Source: an uncultured Fretibacterium sp.
GTDB lineage: Bacteria > Synergistota > Synergistia > Synergistales > Aminobacteriaceae
NCBI GenBank assembly: GCA_937892105.1
Contig: CALAUZ010000084.1
Span: forward strand, 1-10,080
Direction of reading: 5' to 3'
DNA: 10,080 bases
The position numbers and the translations under genes are program-made. The notes beneath the pieces were generated by a model, which was not told the origin of the DNA, ran no database searches, and was given only the letters and a program-made list of their open reading frames with translations. How positions within the stretch are numbered: the first letter of the stretch is position 1; each line of letters opens with the position of its first letter. This document shows positions 1-7,859 of this stretch, piece by piece.

Positions 1-188
1 GCGGGATTTTTGGGGTCTCCGAGAGTAACATAGCCCAGTTTCAGCTCAGGGAAGACCTCGCCGTTGTGGAACGCAAAATCTTTTGCCGTCCACGTGTCGT
101 CTTTGCGCATGTAGAAATCCTCAGCAAATGCAGGGACACACGCGCAGAACAGTATTGCGGTAACGAGTAGTAACGCCTTTAACTTCAT
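1..188 (-). CDS. secreted alpha/beta hydrolase-like protein (MetX/homoserine acetyltransferase-like), partial
   Basis: Only the first 62 codons are present; the gene runs off the left edge. The ATG at 186-188 follows an AGGAGG (197-202) with 8 nt spacing, which settles the start. Residues 1-22 form a Sec signal peptide: two lysines near the start, a hydrophobic stretch, then PAFA before Glu23 as the likely signal peptidase I site. Cys15 and Cys17 do not sit in a canonical lipobox. The mature start reads TWTAKDFAFHNGEVFPELKL followed by GYVTLGDPKNPA. This resembles the N-terminal strand of MetX-like alpha/beta-fold hydrolases, where a 'tGdp.nPavLv.HG' segment leads to the oxyanion region. The nucleophile, Asp and His are outside the window, so the substrate and catalytic competence cannot be judged. 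The gene lies 30 nt beyond the dnaK terminator poly-U and has its own promoter-like sequence, so it is probably a separate transcription unit. Confidence 0.7.
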   Translation of the reverse strand, partial: MKLKALLLVTAILFCACVPAFAEDFYMRKDDTWTAKDFAFHNGEVFPELKLGYVTLGDPKNP

Positions 189-229
189 GAATAACGCCTC
201 CTGTTAATCTTAGAGAATAATGTTGTGGT

Positions 230-259
230 ATTTTACGTTATATGAAAGGTATCTTGCAA
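230..259 (-). promoter_or_regulatory. putative promoter of the secreted hydrolase gene
   Basis: On the minus strand TTGCAA (254-259, 4 of 6 to the -35 consensus) lies 18 nt before TAAAAT (230-235, 5 of 6 to the -10 consensus). The pair sits between the dnaK terminator and the AGGAGG at 197-202, where a promoter for the 1-188 gene is expected. Assigned by eye only. Confidence 0.4.
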
Positions 260-275
260 AGTAAATGTACGCAAT

Positions 276-310
276 AAAAAAAATCCCCCTGCCGTCTAAA
301 GCAAGGGGAC
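276..310 (-). terminator. rho-independent terminator of the hrcA-grpE-dnaK operon
   Basis: Read on the minus strand, TCCCCTTGC (301-309) pairs with GCAGGGGGA (284-292). That gives a 9-bp stem with one G-U wobble and an 8-nt loop, followed directly by eight U residues (276-283). It begins 22 nt beyond the dnaK stop codon, so the operon very likely ends here and no dnaJ is included. Confidence 0.9.
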
Positions 311-331
311 GTAAAATTCTGCCGTTATACT

Positions 332-2191
<1,860 letters not shown>

Positions 2192-2707
2192 TTATATTTT
2201 CCCTACTGTTACTTTTGCCGGCCTCAGAACTCTTTCACTTGTCCTGTACCCCTTGAGAATTTCCCTGATAATCTTTCCGTCAAGTTCGGGGTCTTCAACC
2301 TTCTCTGTTCCTGACGCGTCATGAAGTGATGGGTCAAAACTCTCTCCTTCAGACTTTATTATGCTGACTCCCAGATTATCCAGAACTCCTACAAACTGTC
2401 TCTGAACCATCTCAACTCCCTTCAGAATACTCTTTGCGTCCTCCGAATTTGTTGCTTCGAGTGCTCTGTCGAGGTTATCAAGAACTGGGAGAATTGCGGT
2501 TATCACTTCTTCCTGCGAACGTTTGCGGGTTTCCTGACGTTCCTTTATTGTTCGCTGTCGGAAGTTGTAGAAGTCTGCCCTCACAACTGATAAATCGTGC
2601 TTCAGCTCCTCAATTTTCTTCTGCTGTTCGTCTTCTTCAGATACTATTTCAGGTTCCTGCGCTTCTTCATCTTCTGTATTCTCTGTCTTATTCTCATCAT
2701 CATTCAT
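2192..2707 (-). CDS. grpE: nucleotide exchange factor GrpE
   Basis: GrpE releases ADP from DnaK and so resets the chaperone cycle; it acts as a cytoplasmic dimer. The 171-residue product has an acidic, disordered N-terminus (1-28). A long alpha-helical/coiled-coil segment follows (about 28-110), including ADFYNFRQR (45-53) and LPVLDNLDRALE (73-84). The C-terminal beta domain carries the family signature GYRTSERVLRPAKVTV (153-168), with Glu where Asp is commoner before RVLRPA. The start at 2705-2707 was chosen because AAGGGGGTG lies just upstream and the acidic N-terminus is typical. A longer in-frame start at 2773 would add 22 residues with no family resemblance, entirely inside hrcA. The first 8 nt (ATGAATGA) overlap the hrcA stop, which suggests translational coupling. 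Confidence 0.96.
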   Translation of the reverse strand: MNDDENKTENTEDEEAQEPEIVSEEDEQQKKIEELKHDLSVVRADFYNFRQRTIKERQETRKRSQEEVITAILPVLDNLDRALEATNSEDAKSILKGVEMVQRQFVGVLDNLGVSIIKSEGESFDPSLHDASGTEKVEDPELDGKIIREILKGYRTSERVLRPAKVTVGKI

Positions 2708-3734
2708 GGTGTTCACCCCCTTGCTGTGATTTTGCGTCCTCGTCAAGTGCGTCTGCAACGCTTTCAAGTACACTGATGGATTTTTCGTAATCCATTCTCA
2801 GCGGCCCTATTAACCCCAAAACTGCTTTCTGCTGCCGCGGCCTTGCGGGGATTAAAATCATTGCGTTGTCCTCCATGCCTTCGGTTTCGTTCTCCTCGCC
2901 CAATGAGATTTTGAGGGCTTTGCTTTCCCTGCACTTCTCTATCATTCTGGCTAAAGGCTTCTCCTGTTCCAGAAGGTTTAATACTGCCTGAATGCGCGAT
3001 AACGTCTGGAAGTGAGGAAGTCCGAGAATTTGCCTTGCTCCCGAACTGTAGAACTTGTAATTTTGCTCGGTGAGGAACTTGTCCAGTTCTCTTATTGCGT
3101 CCCTGCAAGAGGCTTCAGCGTCTTCAAGCCCTGCCAGGACATACTGGTATAACATCTCGCGCACTTCGCTCCATGAGTGTCCGCCTGCAACGGTGTTAAT
3201 CCTTCTGCTAAGTTCCTCAAGTGTTCCCGTGTCAATCTCATATGGAAGTGTGAACTGGGAATGATGAACAAGCCCGCCTTTGAGAACGATTAATGCCAGA
3301 ACGTTGTTACCGCCCATGAGAATGAGGTCTATGTGCTGAATTTCCGCGTCCTCAAGCGAAGGTACGGCGGCAACGGCAACGCAGTTAGTCAGTCTTGCCA
3401 TGAGGTGAGTTACGTGAGTGAGCAGGTCTTCTATTCCGCTTCTGCTTCCGAGTATCTCGCGCCTTATGTCCTCAGTGTGAAGGTGATGTCTTGCCCTTGA
3501 TGTTACGGAGTCAACGTATACCCTGTAGGCTCTTGCTGTGGGAAGTCTTCCAGATGATGAGTGGGGCTGATAGAAGTATCCCAGTTCCTCAAGGTCGGCC
3601 ATCTCATTGCGTATTGTTGCGGGGCTTAACCCTCTGATGTATTTCTTCACGATTGTGCGCGAACCGGCAGGCTCTCCTGTCTTTATGTACTCGTAGACAA
3701 CCGCCAGAATTATGCTTAACTGCCTCTCTGTCAT
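2700..3734 (-). CDS. hrcA: heat-inducible transcription repressor HrcA
   Basis: HrcA binds CIRCE operators and represses heat-shock genes at normal temperature; in the family its folding depends on the GroEL system. The 344 residues show the usual layout. An N-terminal winged helix (about 1-75) contains EPAGSRTIVKKYIRGLSPATIRNEMADLEELGY-type features: GEPAGSRT at 20-27, LSPATIRNEM at 36-45 and SSGRLPTARAYRVYVD at 60-75. A GAF-like and dimerisation region fills the rest, ending with GLIGPLRMDYEKSIS-like sequence, where the IGP...Y motif is typical. The ATG at 3732-3734 follows AGGAGGTGA. HrcA is the first gene of the operon. The CIRCE element lies 24 nt upstream of its start, which indicates autoregulation. 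Confidence 0.97.
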   Translation of the reverse strand: MTERQLSIILAVVYEYIKTGEPAGSRTIVKKYIRGLSPATIRNEMADLEELGYFYQPHSSSGRLPTARAYRVYVDSVTSRARHHLHTEDIRREILGSRSGIEDLLTHVTHLMARLTNCVAVAAVPSLEDAEIQHIDLILMGGNNVLALIVLKGGLVHHSQFTLPYEIDTGTLEELSRRINTVAGGHSWSEVREMLYQYVLAGLEDAEASCRDAIRELDKFLTEQNYKFYSSGARQILGLPHFQTLSRIQAVLNLLEQEKPLARMIEKCRESKALKISLGEENETEGMEDNAMILIPARPRQQKAVLGLIGPLRMDYEKSISVLESVADALDEDAKSQQGGEHHE

Positions 3735-3758
3735 TATTACTCACCTCCTGTTATGTTT

Positions 3759-3785
3759 TTAGCACTCACATATAACGAGTGCCAT
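3759..3785 (-). promoter_or_regulatory. CIRCE operator (HrcA binding site)
   Basis: The sequence is TTAGCACTC, a 9-nt spacer, then GAGTGCCAT on the plus strand. Against the CIRCE consensus TTAGCACTC-N9-GAGTGCTAA, one arm matches 9 of 9 and the other 7 of 9. It lies between the predicted promoter and the hrcA RBS, inside the 5' untranslated region, the normal place for HrcA repression. Confidence 0.93.
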
Positions 3786-3804
3786 TAGAATTTTAACGCG
3801 GATA

Positions 3805-3833
3805 AGATTAGCAGAGTGTCCCAGAAATGTCAA
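3805..3833 (-). promoter_or_regulatory. promoter of hrcA-grpE-dnaK
   Basis: On the minus strand a perfect TTGACA (-35, 3828-3833) is followed after 17 nt by TAATCT (3805-3810), a weak -10 with 3 of 6 matches. Transcription would start near 3798, about 13 nt before the CIRCE arm. The -35 and the position are good. The exact -10 is uncertain, because TCTTAT a few bases on also resembles a -10 but gives a 20-nt spacer. Confidence 0.55.
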
Positions 3834-3852
3834 CAATGAGTGTAAATTTTTG

Positions 3853-3889
3853 CATGACACATATATTCATATGTTACATGAGTGCTCAT
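3853..3889. promoter_or_regulatory. imperfect 28-bp palindrome and adjoining 12-bp palindrome upstream of hrcA
   Basis: Two dyads adjoin. Positions 3853-3880 form an inverted repeat with 12-nt arms (10 of 12 matched) around a 4-nt centre; its core is ACATAT-ATTC-ATATGT (3859-3874). Overlapping its end is the perfect palindrome ATGAGTGCTCAT (3878-3889). They begin 20 bp upstream of the hrcA -35. The dimensions suit a dimeric regulator's operator, but no regulator can be named. The right half contains GAGTGCT like a CIRCE arm, without a partner arm 9 nt away. Confidence 0.35.
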
Positions 3890-3951
3890 ATTCCAGAAAC
3901 TTTCTTCTTGCAATGTCCGTTTCTGGAGTTTTTCACAGCCCGGCCAGAAAG
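3890..3951. repeat. alternative stem-loops built on CCAGAAA / TTTCTGG
   Basis: TTTCTGG (3920-3926) can pair with CCAGAAAC upstream (3893-3900; 8 bp with GTTTCTGG, 11 bp with flanks 3890-3900/3919-3929). It can also pair with CCAGAAA downstream (3944-3950). A third direct copy of CCAGAAA lies at 3821-3827 near the hrcA -35. The first hairpin is followed by AGTTTTTC, so it is weakly terminator-like in the plus direction, but its loop is long (18 nt). Function unknown. Confidence 0.4.
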
Positions 3952-4026
3952 AGCATCGTCAAAATGGGAATCAATCTCAGCATTGAGGATACATTAGAAG
4001 ATATCCTTGTTCAACTGAGTAACTGA
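3913..4026 (+). other. doubtful small ORF (37 codons) or gene remnant
   Basis: The ATG at 3913-3915 opens a 37-residue frame ending at TGA 4024-4026. The protein begins MSVSGVFHSPARK and ends GINLSIEDTLEDILVQLSN. The second half looks like an amphipathic helix of a normal protein tail. An upstream in-frame ATG at 3871 would give 51 residues, and the frame stays open further upstream. Neither ATG has a Shine-Dalgarno sequence and I do not recognise the sequence. It is the only coding-like segment between hrcA and rnfB and points opposite to both. It could be the decayed 3' end of a lost gene, a small gene, or chance. Confidence 0.2.
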
Positions 4027-4036
4027 ATTATGGGCA

Positions 4037-4066
4037 GGCAAAAGGTAATCTTAGGGGTGTTTTGCC
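4037..4066. repeat. short inverted repeat GGCAAAA/TTTTGCC
   Basis: GGCAAAA (4037-4043) and TTTTGCC (4060-4066) form a 7-bp stem with a 16-nt loop, lying just beyond the rnf terminator. There is no U tract after it on either strand, so I do not call it a terminator. Its role is unclear. Confidence 0.3.
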
Positions 4067-4072
4067 CAGCAC

Positions 4073-4111
4073 AAAAAATACCCCGCTGAATCTTTATGAC
4101 TCAGACAGGGT
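4073..4111 (-). terminator. rho-independent terminator of the rnf operon
   Basis: On the minus strand the 5' arm (4098-4111, beginning ACCCTG) pairs with the 3' arm (4080-4092, ending GGGGT). The stem has about 13 bp with one bulged C and three G-U wobbles, a 5-nt loop ATAAA, and then A followed by six U residues (4073-4078). It starts 22 nt beyond the rnfB stop codon. Confidence 0.85.
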
Positions 4112-4133
4112 AATTTCTTCACTGTATTATGTT

Positions 4134-4967
4134 TTACGCCGATTTCTCCATAACCTGAACTTTCTCGCCCATCTTTATGACTTTCGCAGGACATACTTTA
4201 GCGCATATACCGCACTTCACGCATAGATCCTGATTGATTACGGCAAGATCATTTACCATAGTTATGGCCTTCTTCGGGCACTTCTTCTCGCATAACGTAC
4301 AACCTATGCACCCAGCACTGCAAACACTCTTCACCGCCGGTCCTTTCCAGTGTGAATTGCACGCCACAATCACGTCCGCCGTAACAGGTACAAGCGTGAA
4401 TATTCCTTTGGGGCAGTTCTCAACGCACGCACCGCAGCCAACGCACTTCGACACGTCAACCTTCGGCAGTCCGTCCTCACCCATCGAAAGCGCACCGAAC
4501 TGGCACACACTTACGCACGTCCCAAGCCCAATGCAGCCGAACGGGCAGGAATTTGGAGAGCCTCCAGGAATTACTGACGCACTCTTGCAGTCTTTTATGC
4601 CGTCATATATCAACTGTCGGGGGGAAGCTTCACATGTTCCCTTGCACTTCAGAAACGCCCTCACAGGAACACTCGCTCCAGCCTCAACTCCCATTATTCC
4701 AGCGATAATCTCTGCAACCTTTGAGCCTCCTACACTGCACTTGTTTACTGGCGCACCGTCATTCACAACTCCAGAAGCATAACCATCACAGCCGGGATAA
4801 CCGCAGCCGCCGCAATTTGCTCCCGGAAGTGCCGCACGTATCTTGCCTATGCGTTCGTCCTGGTGAACCCTGAAGACTATTGACGCAACCGCAAGCAATG
4901 CACCGAAAATACCGCCCATTATTCCCATTAACGCAAGGGGGGTAATCATTACATGTGCTATATCCAT
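4134..4967 (-). CDS. rnfB: Rnf complex subunit RnfB (Fe-S electron-transfer protein)
   Basis: RnfB accepts electrons from reduced ferredoxin and passes them into the membrane Rnf complex. The 277-residue protein has one N-terminal membrane helix (about 8-32). The Fe-S domain ANCGGCGYPGCDGYA follows, with Cys52, 55, 60 and 77. Four ferredoxin-type cysteine sets come next: C141/145/151/155 (irregular spacing), C175/178/181/185, C220/223/226/230 and C249/252/255/259. Extra cysteines at 108, 112, 127 and 216 are also present. This is longer than the roughly 190-residue enterobacterial RsxB, which has two ferredoxin-type clusters, and resembles the long RnfB of anaerobes. The ATG at 4965-4967 follows GGGAGG (4976-4981), which abuts the rnfA stop. 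It is the last gene of the operon, 15 nt after rnfA, and is followed by a terminator. Confidence 0.95.
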   Translation of the reverse strand: MDIAHVMITPLALMGIMGGIFGALLAVASIVFRVHQDERIGKIRAALPGANCGGCGYPGCDGYASGVVNDGAPVNKCSVGGSKVAEIIAGIMGVEAGASVPVRAFLKCKGTCEASPRQLIYDGIKDCKSASVIPGGSPNSCPFGCIGLGTCVSVCQFGALSMGEDGLPKVDVSKCVGCGACVENCPKGIFTLVPVTADVIVACNSHWKGPAVKSVCSAGCIGCTLCEKKCPKKAITMVNDLAVINQDLCVKCGICAKVCPAKVIKMGEKVQVMEKSA

Positions 4968-4982
4968 CTTCAGAGCCTCCCT

Positions 4983-5570
4983 CTATTTTATTATTCCAGT
5001 GAAGCCCATGAAGGCTATCGACATTAGTCCAGCAGTGATTAACGCCATCGGAAGTCCCTGCAAACTGTCTGGAATACCCTCGCTCCCCTCTATGCGTTCA
5101 CGTATTCCGGCCATGAGTGATATTGCAAGAAGGAAGCCCAGCGATGAACCGAATGCGTTGACCAGTGATGCCGCAAGCCCGTATCCCTCGTTCATGTTCA
5201 GAACAGCAACTCCCAATACTGCACAGTTCGTTGTGATTAAGGGAAGGAATATTCCCAGCGACTTGTAGAGTACAGGGTTCAGCTTTTTCAAGGCAAGTTC
5301 TACAAACTGAACCAGTGCCGCAATCACAAGAATGAATGACAGCGTGTACAGGTACTCCAGATGAAGCGGAACAAGAAGATAGTTATACGTCAGCCACGTC
5401 ATCAGAGACGCAAGCACTATTACGAATACGACAGCAGCTCCCATTCCCTGAGCAGTCTTCAGCTTTGAGCTTACTCCCATGAACGGGCAGCAGCCCAAAA
5501 ACCTCGACAGCAGTATGTTATGTACGAATATTGAGCTGACAAACAGCAGGAATAATTCTGTGATAGTCAT
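4983..5570 (-). CDS. rnfA: Rnf complex membrane subunit RnfA
   Basis: RnfA is an integral membrane subunit that, with its homologue RnfE, forms the ion-translocating, electron-carrying core of Rnf. Its 195 residues match the usual length and are almost wholly hydrophobic, with about six predicted helices (roughly 5-25, 38-60, 72-92, 101-122, 132-154 and 172-192). The conserved LSRFLGCCPFMG (21-32; Cys27, Cys28) and ITTNCAVLGVA (112-122; Cys116) contain the cysteines that, by analogy with Rnf/Nqr structures, share a membrane iron-sulfur centre with RnfE. The ATG at 5568-5570 follows GAGGAGG, which lies within the end of rnfE. Only 3 nt separate the two genes, indicating coupled translation. 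Confidence 0.96.
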   Translation of the reverse strand: MTITELFLLFVSSIFVHNILLSRFLGCCPFMGVSSKLKTAQGMGAAVVFVIVLASLMTWLTYNYLLVPLHLEYLYTLSFILVIAALVQFVELALKKLNPVLYKSLGIFLPLITTNCAVLGVAVLNMNEGYGLAASLVNAFGSSLGFLLAISLMAGIRERIEGSEGIPDSLQGLPMALITAGLMSIAFMGFTGIIK

Positions 5571-5573
5571 GTA

Positions 5574-6278
5574 TTACTTCGCCTCCTCACAGGTTGACGC
5601 GCCTTTCTGGCAGAACTTCGCCATTATGCACGAACCGCAGCCCATTGGCCGAGCCTCAGCAGGAGTTGCGCCAAGCCCCTTCATTCTCGCAGCACGAGCC
5701 TGAATTGCCCTGAACGCTCCCATGCAGCACCCCAGCACGATAAATCCGCCAGGAGCAAGAACTACAAGAAGTGCAGGTTCAAAGCTCACGACAGGATTGC
5801 CGAACCATGTTCCAGCACCGAAAATCTCACGGATTGAACCCAAGAACATCAATGCTATCGTGAAACCCATTCCCATTCCAACACCGTCAAGCGCGGAAGC
5901 TATAACACCGTTCTTTGACGCGAAAGCCTCAGCCCTTGCAAGTATTATGCAGTTGACCACTATTAGAGGAATGAATATTCCCAGAGATTTGTTAAGTTCC
6001 GGCGCAAATCCCTTCATCAGGAACTCTATGACAGTAACAAAACCTGCTATTACCACTATGAATATAGGTATGCGGACTTCATCGGGTACCATCTTGCGGA
6101 GAAGTGATATTACAGCGTTCGAGGCGATTAACACGAACGTTGCGGCTATTCCCATTCCAAGACCGTTGGCAACGCTTGTCGTTACCGCGAGTGTCGGACA
6201 GAGACCTATACATTGCACGAACGTTGGATTTTCGGCAAGTATACCGTTAGTGATTATTCTGAATTTACTCTGGCTCAA
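5574..6278 (-). CDS. rnfE: Rnf complex membrane subunit RnfE, TTG start, Cys-rich tail
   Basis: RnfE is the membrane partner of RnfA. The 234 residues include the family N-terminus NPTFVQCIGLCPTLAVTTS (17-35; Cys23, Cys27), LLRKMVPDEVRIP (59-71) and IPLIVVNCIILARAEAFAS (103-121; Cys110), with about six membrane helices. The start is TTG (6276-6278). AAGGGGG lies about 10 nt before it, an in-frame TGA occurs two codons upstream, and any downstream ATG would delete the conserved first helix. After the last helix there is an unusual cytoplasmic-type tail of about 45 residues with PMGCGSC...FC...STC (Cys214, 217, 223, 230), spaced CX2CX5CX6C. This could bind a metal or Fe-S cluster; I do not know it as a core feature of the family. 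It lies 2 nt after rnfG and 3 nt before rnfA. Confidence 0.95.
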   Translation of the reverse strand: MSQSKFRIITNGILAENPTFVQCIGLCPTLAVTTSVANGLGMGIAATFVLIASNAVISLLRKMVPDEVRIPIFIVVIAGFVTVIEFLMKGFAPELNKSLGIFIPLIVVNCIILARAEAFASKNGVIASALDGVGMGMGFTIALMFLGSIREIFGAGTWFGNPVVSFEPALLVVLAPGGFIVLGCCMGAFRAIQARAARMKGLGATPAEARPMGCGSCIMAKFCQKGASTCEEAK

Positions 6279-6280
6279 TT

Positions 6281-6895
6281 CTATTCAGCCCCCTTCAGAT
6301 TCTTGCTCCAGTAATCAACAGCTCCGTTTACACCGCTGGTTACTGCATTTGATGTTATCGTTGCCCCTGATATTGCGGCTATCTCGTCAGGATTTGACGC
6401 TGCACCCTTCACGACTTTCAGAGGAAGTGATGACTTGTCGTTGAACTGCTCATAGAACTCAGGCTCTGTTGATTTCGCTCCAAGTCCGGGTGTCTCTGAA
6501 TGGCTCAGAATGTTTATGGCCTTAACAGTTCCGTCCTTCGTTATTCCGACAACAAAGCCAACCTGTCCGCCGTAACCTTTTGAGCTTACCGAAACACACC
6601 ACCCAACAACACCGCTTTCATCACTGGCTTTCACGACACCGGTAACGAAATCATCAGGCTTTAATTCTGTCTCATCGAAAGTTTTACCCGCAGGCATGAC
6701 GAGACGGTACGCCTCATTACGCGCCGCTATCTCTGCCTGTAATATTGCCTTGCTCGTTATGTTCTCGACAAGTCCAAGTATAAGACCCGTAACCGCCGTA
6801 ACCGCAAACAATGTTCCGCCGAGATGCAGAGCTTTCTTCATTGCGTCGGAAAAAGATACGCTGTCATTCACTGTCTCATTCACTGTTTCTGACAT
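6281..6895 (-). CDS. rnfG: Rnf complex flavoprotein subunit RnfG
   Basis: RnfG carries a covalently bound FMN that moves electrons on the outer face of the membrane. The 204 residues start with a polar segment (1-22), followed by one membrane helix (about 25-45) and an FMN-binding domain. Key motifs are HSETPGLGAKS (132-142), typical of the FMN_bind fold, and the flavinylation motif SGAT at 176-179 within DEIAAISGATITSNAV. By family rule Thr179 receives FMN from an ApbE-type transferase, which is not encoded in this window. The ATG at 6893-6895 follows a G-rich RBS (GGGGGG), and its gap from the rnfD stop is 2 nt. The polar N-terminus contains a small duplication, ETVNETVN, from a 12-bp tandem repeat. 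Confidence 0.95.
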   Translation of the reverse strand: MSETVNETVNDSVSFSDAMKKALHLGGTLFAVTAVTGLILGLVENITSKAILQAEIAARNEAYRLVMPAGKTFDETELKPDDFVTGVVKASDESGVVGWCVSVSSKGYGGQVGFVVGITKDGTVKAINILSHSETPGLGAKSTEPEFYEQFNDKSSLPLKVVKGAASNPDEIAAISGATITSNAVTSGVNGAVDYWSKNLKGAE

Positions 6896-6897
6896 GG

Positions 6898-7857
6898 CTA
6901 TTTGCCCCCCATTCTCTTGAAGAAATTGCTCTTTGGCGCACCCAGTGTTCTGGGTTCTGTGTAACGGTCAATAAGCGGTACTGCTATGTTCATGATTAAG
7001 ATTGAGAACGAAACACCTTCAGGGTATCCGCCCCATGTCCTGATTAACGCCGTGAGAAGTCCGCAGCCAAACGCGTATATGAACTGTCCCTTCTCCGTCA
7101 TCGGTGATGTCGTGTAGTCCGTAGCCATGAAGATAGCTCCCAGCAGAAGACCTCCCGTAAGTATCTCATGAACAGGGAACATTCCGCCGCCATGTCCAAA
7201 GAGTGCCGAGAGTATAGCTGTTGTGAGAATGTATGTCAGAGGTATGCGGGCAGAGATTACGCCCTCCCAGACGAGATACGCCCCGCCAAGTATGAGGAGT
7301 ATTGCGCTTGTCTCGCCGATACAGCCTCCCATGTCGCCGGCTATGAGGTTCCAGAACGAGAGCTTTGCGGGCATCATTCCCGCTTTCATAGCGGCAAGAG
7401 GTGTTGCGCCTGAGACACCCTGAACAGTCCATGTAGTCATTGCTGTAGGCCATGAGATTAACATCATTGCGCGTGCAGCTAATGCAGGGTTGACGATGTT
7501 ACAGCCGATACCGCCGTAGAACTGTTTGACGATGATTATTGCGAAGACGCTTCCTATTATGGCCATCGACAGAGGAATTGTGGGAGGAAGGTTATACGCA
7601 AGAAGAAGCCCCGTAACGACAGCAGAAAGATCGCCGGTAGTGTCCTTGCGGTGCATAATGAATTTCTGCCATACCCACTCGCTCAAGGCAGAGGCCGCAA
7701 CACATGCCGCAATTACGAGCAGCGAACGGAAGCCCAGAAAGTATACCCCCATAATTCCTGCGGGAAGAAGCGCAAGAATTACCATGCCCATAATTCTCTG
7801 GGTGGTGAACTCTGAATGTACATGAGGTGATGAAGATACTACAAGTTTCGTTGACAT
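6898..7857 (-). CDS. rnfD: Rnf complex membrane flavoprotein subunit RnfD
   Basis: RnfD is the NqrB/RnfD-family membrane subunit carrying covalent FMN. The 319-residue form starts MSTKLVVSSSPHVHS, matching the typical 'SPH' N-terminus. The gene has about nine to ten hydrophobic segments. The flavinylation motif SGAT is at 149-152 within VQGVSGATPLAAM, so Thr152 is the expected FMN site. Other family landmarks are GGIGCNIVNPALAARAM (115-131), FPVHEILTGGLLLGAIFMATD (227-247) and EGVSFSILIMN (280-290). The start was set at ATG 7855-7857, just after AGGAGG and 2 nt past the rnfC stop. An in-frame extension to 7992 would add 45 basic, polar residues overlapping rnfC and is not supported. Confidence 0.95.
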   Translation of the reverse strand: MSTKLVVSSSPHVHSEFTTQRIMGMVILALLPAGIMGVYFLGFRSLLVIAACVAASALSEWVWQKFIMHRKDTTGDLSAVVTGLLLAYNLPPTIPLSMAIIGSVFAIIIVKQFYGGIGCNIVNPALAARAMMLISWPTAMTTWTVQGVSGATPLAAMKAGMMPAKLSFWNLIAGDMGGCIGETSAILLILGGAYLVWEGVISARIPLTYILTTAILSALFGHGGGMFPVHEILTGGLLLGAIFMATDYTTSPMTEKGQFIYAFGCGLLTALIRTWGGYPEGVSFSILIMNIAVPLIDRYTEPRTLGAPKSNFFKRMGGK

Positions 7858-7859
7858 GA

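Larger units (their letters stand above)
3786..4133. other. intergenic region between hrcA and the end of rnfB
   Basis: These 348 bases hold the hrcA promoter (3805-3833), two adjoining palindromes (3853-3889), the CCAGAAA/TTTCTGG stem-loops (3821-3950), the doubtful small ORF (3913-4026), an inverted repeat (4037-4066) and the rnf terminator (4073-4111). I see no tRNA, no rRNA and no well-supported gene here. Confidence 0.7.

Noticed and set aside
2708..2773. 22-codon N-terminal extension of grpE
   Set aside because: It lies wholly inside hrcA, has no GrpE-like sequence, and the internal ATG at 2705-2707 has a strong RBS.
3878..3889. Second CIRCE element suggested by GAGTGCT
   Set aside because: No TTAGCACTC-like arm occurs 9 nt from it; it is only a 12-bp palindrome sharing a half-site.
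4032..4067. Terminator for the small plus-strand ORF
   Set aside because: The inverted repeat has a long loop and is not followed by a U tract in the plus direction.
4234..4782. 182-codon plus-strand open frame opposite rnfB
   Set aside because: It is a shadow of rnfB; its Cys/Pro/Thr-rich product reflects the antisense of cysteine codons and has no family resemblance.
5722..6444. 240-codon plus-strand open frame opposite rnfE and rnfG
   Set aside because: It is antisense to two well-supported genes, crosses their junction, and has no recognisable domain.
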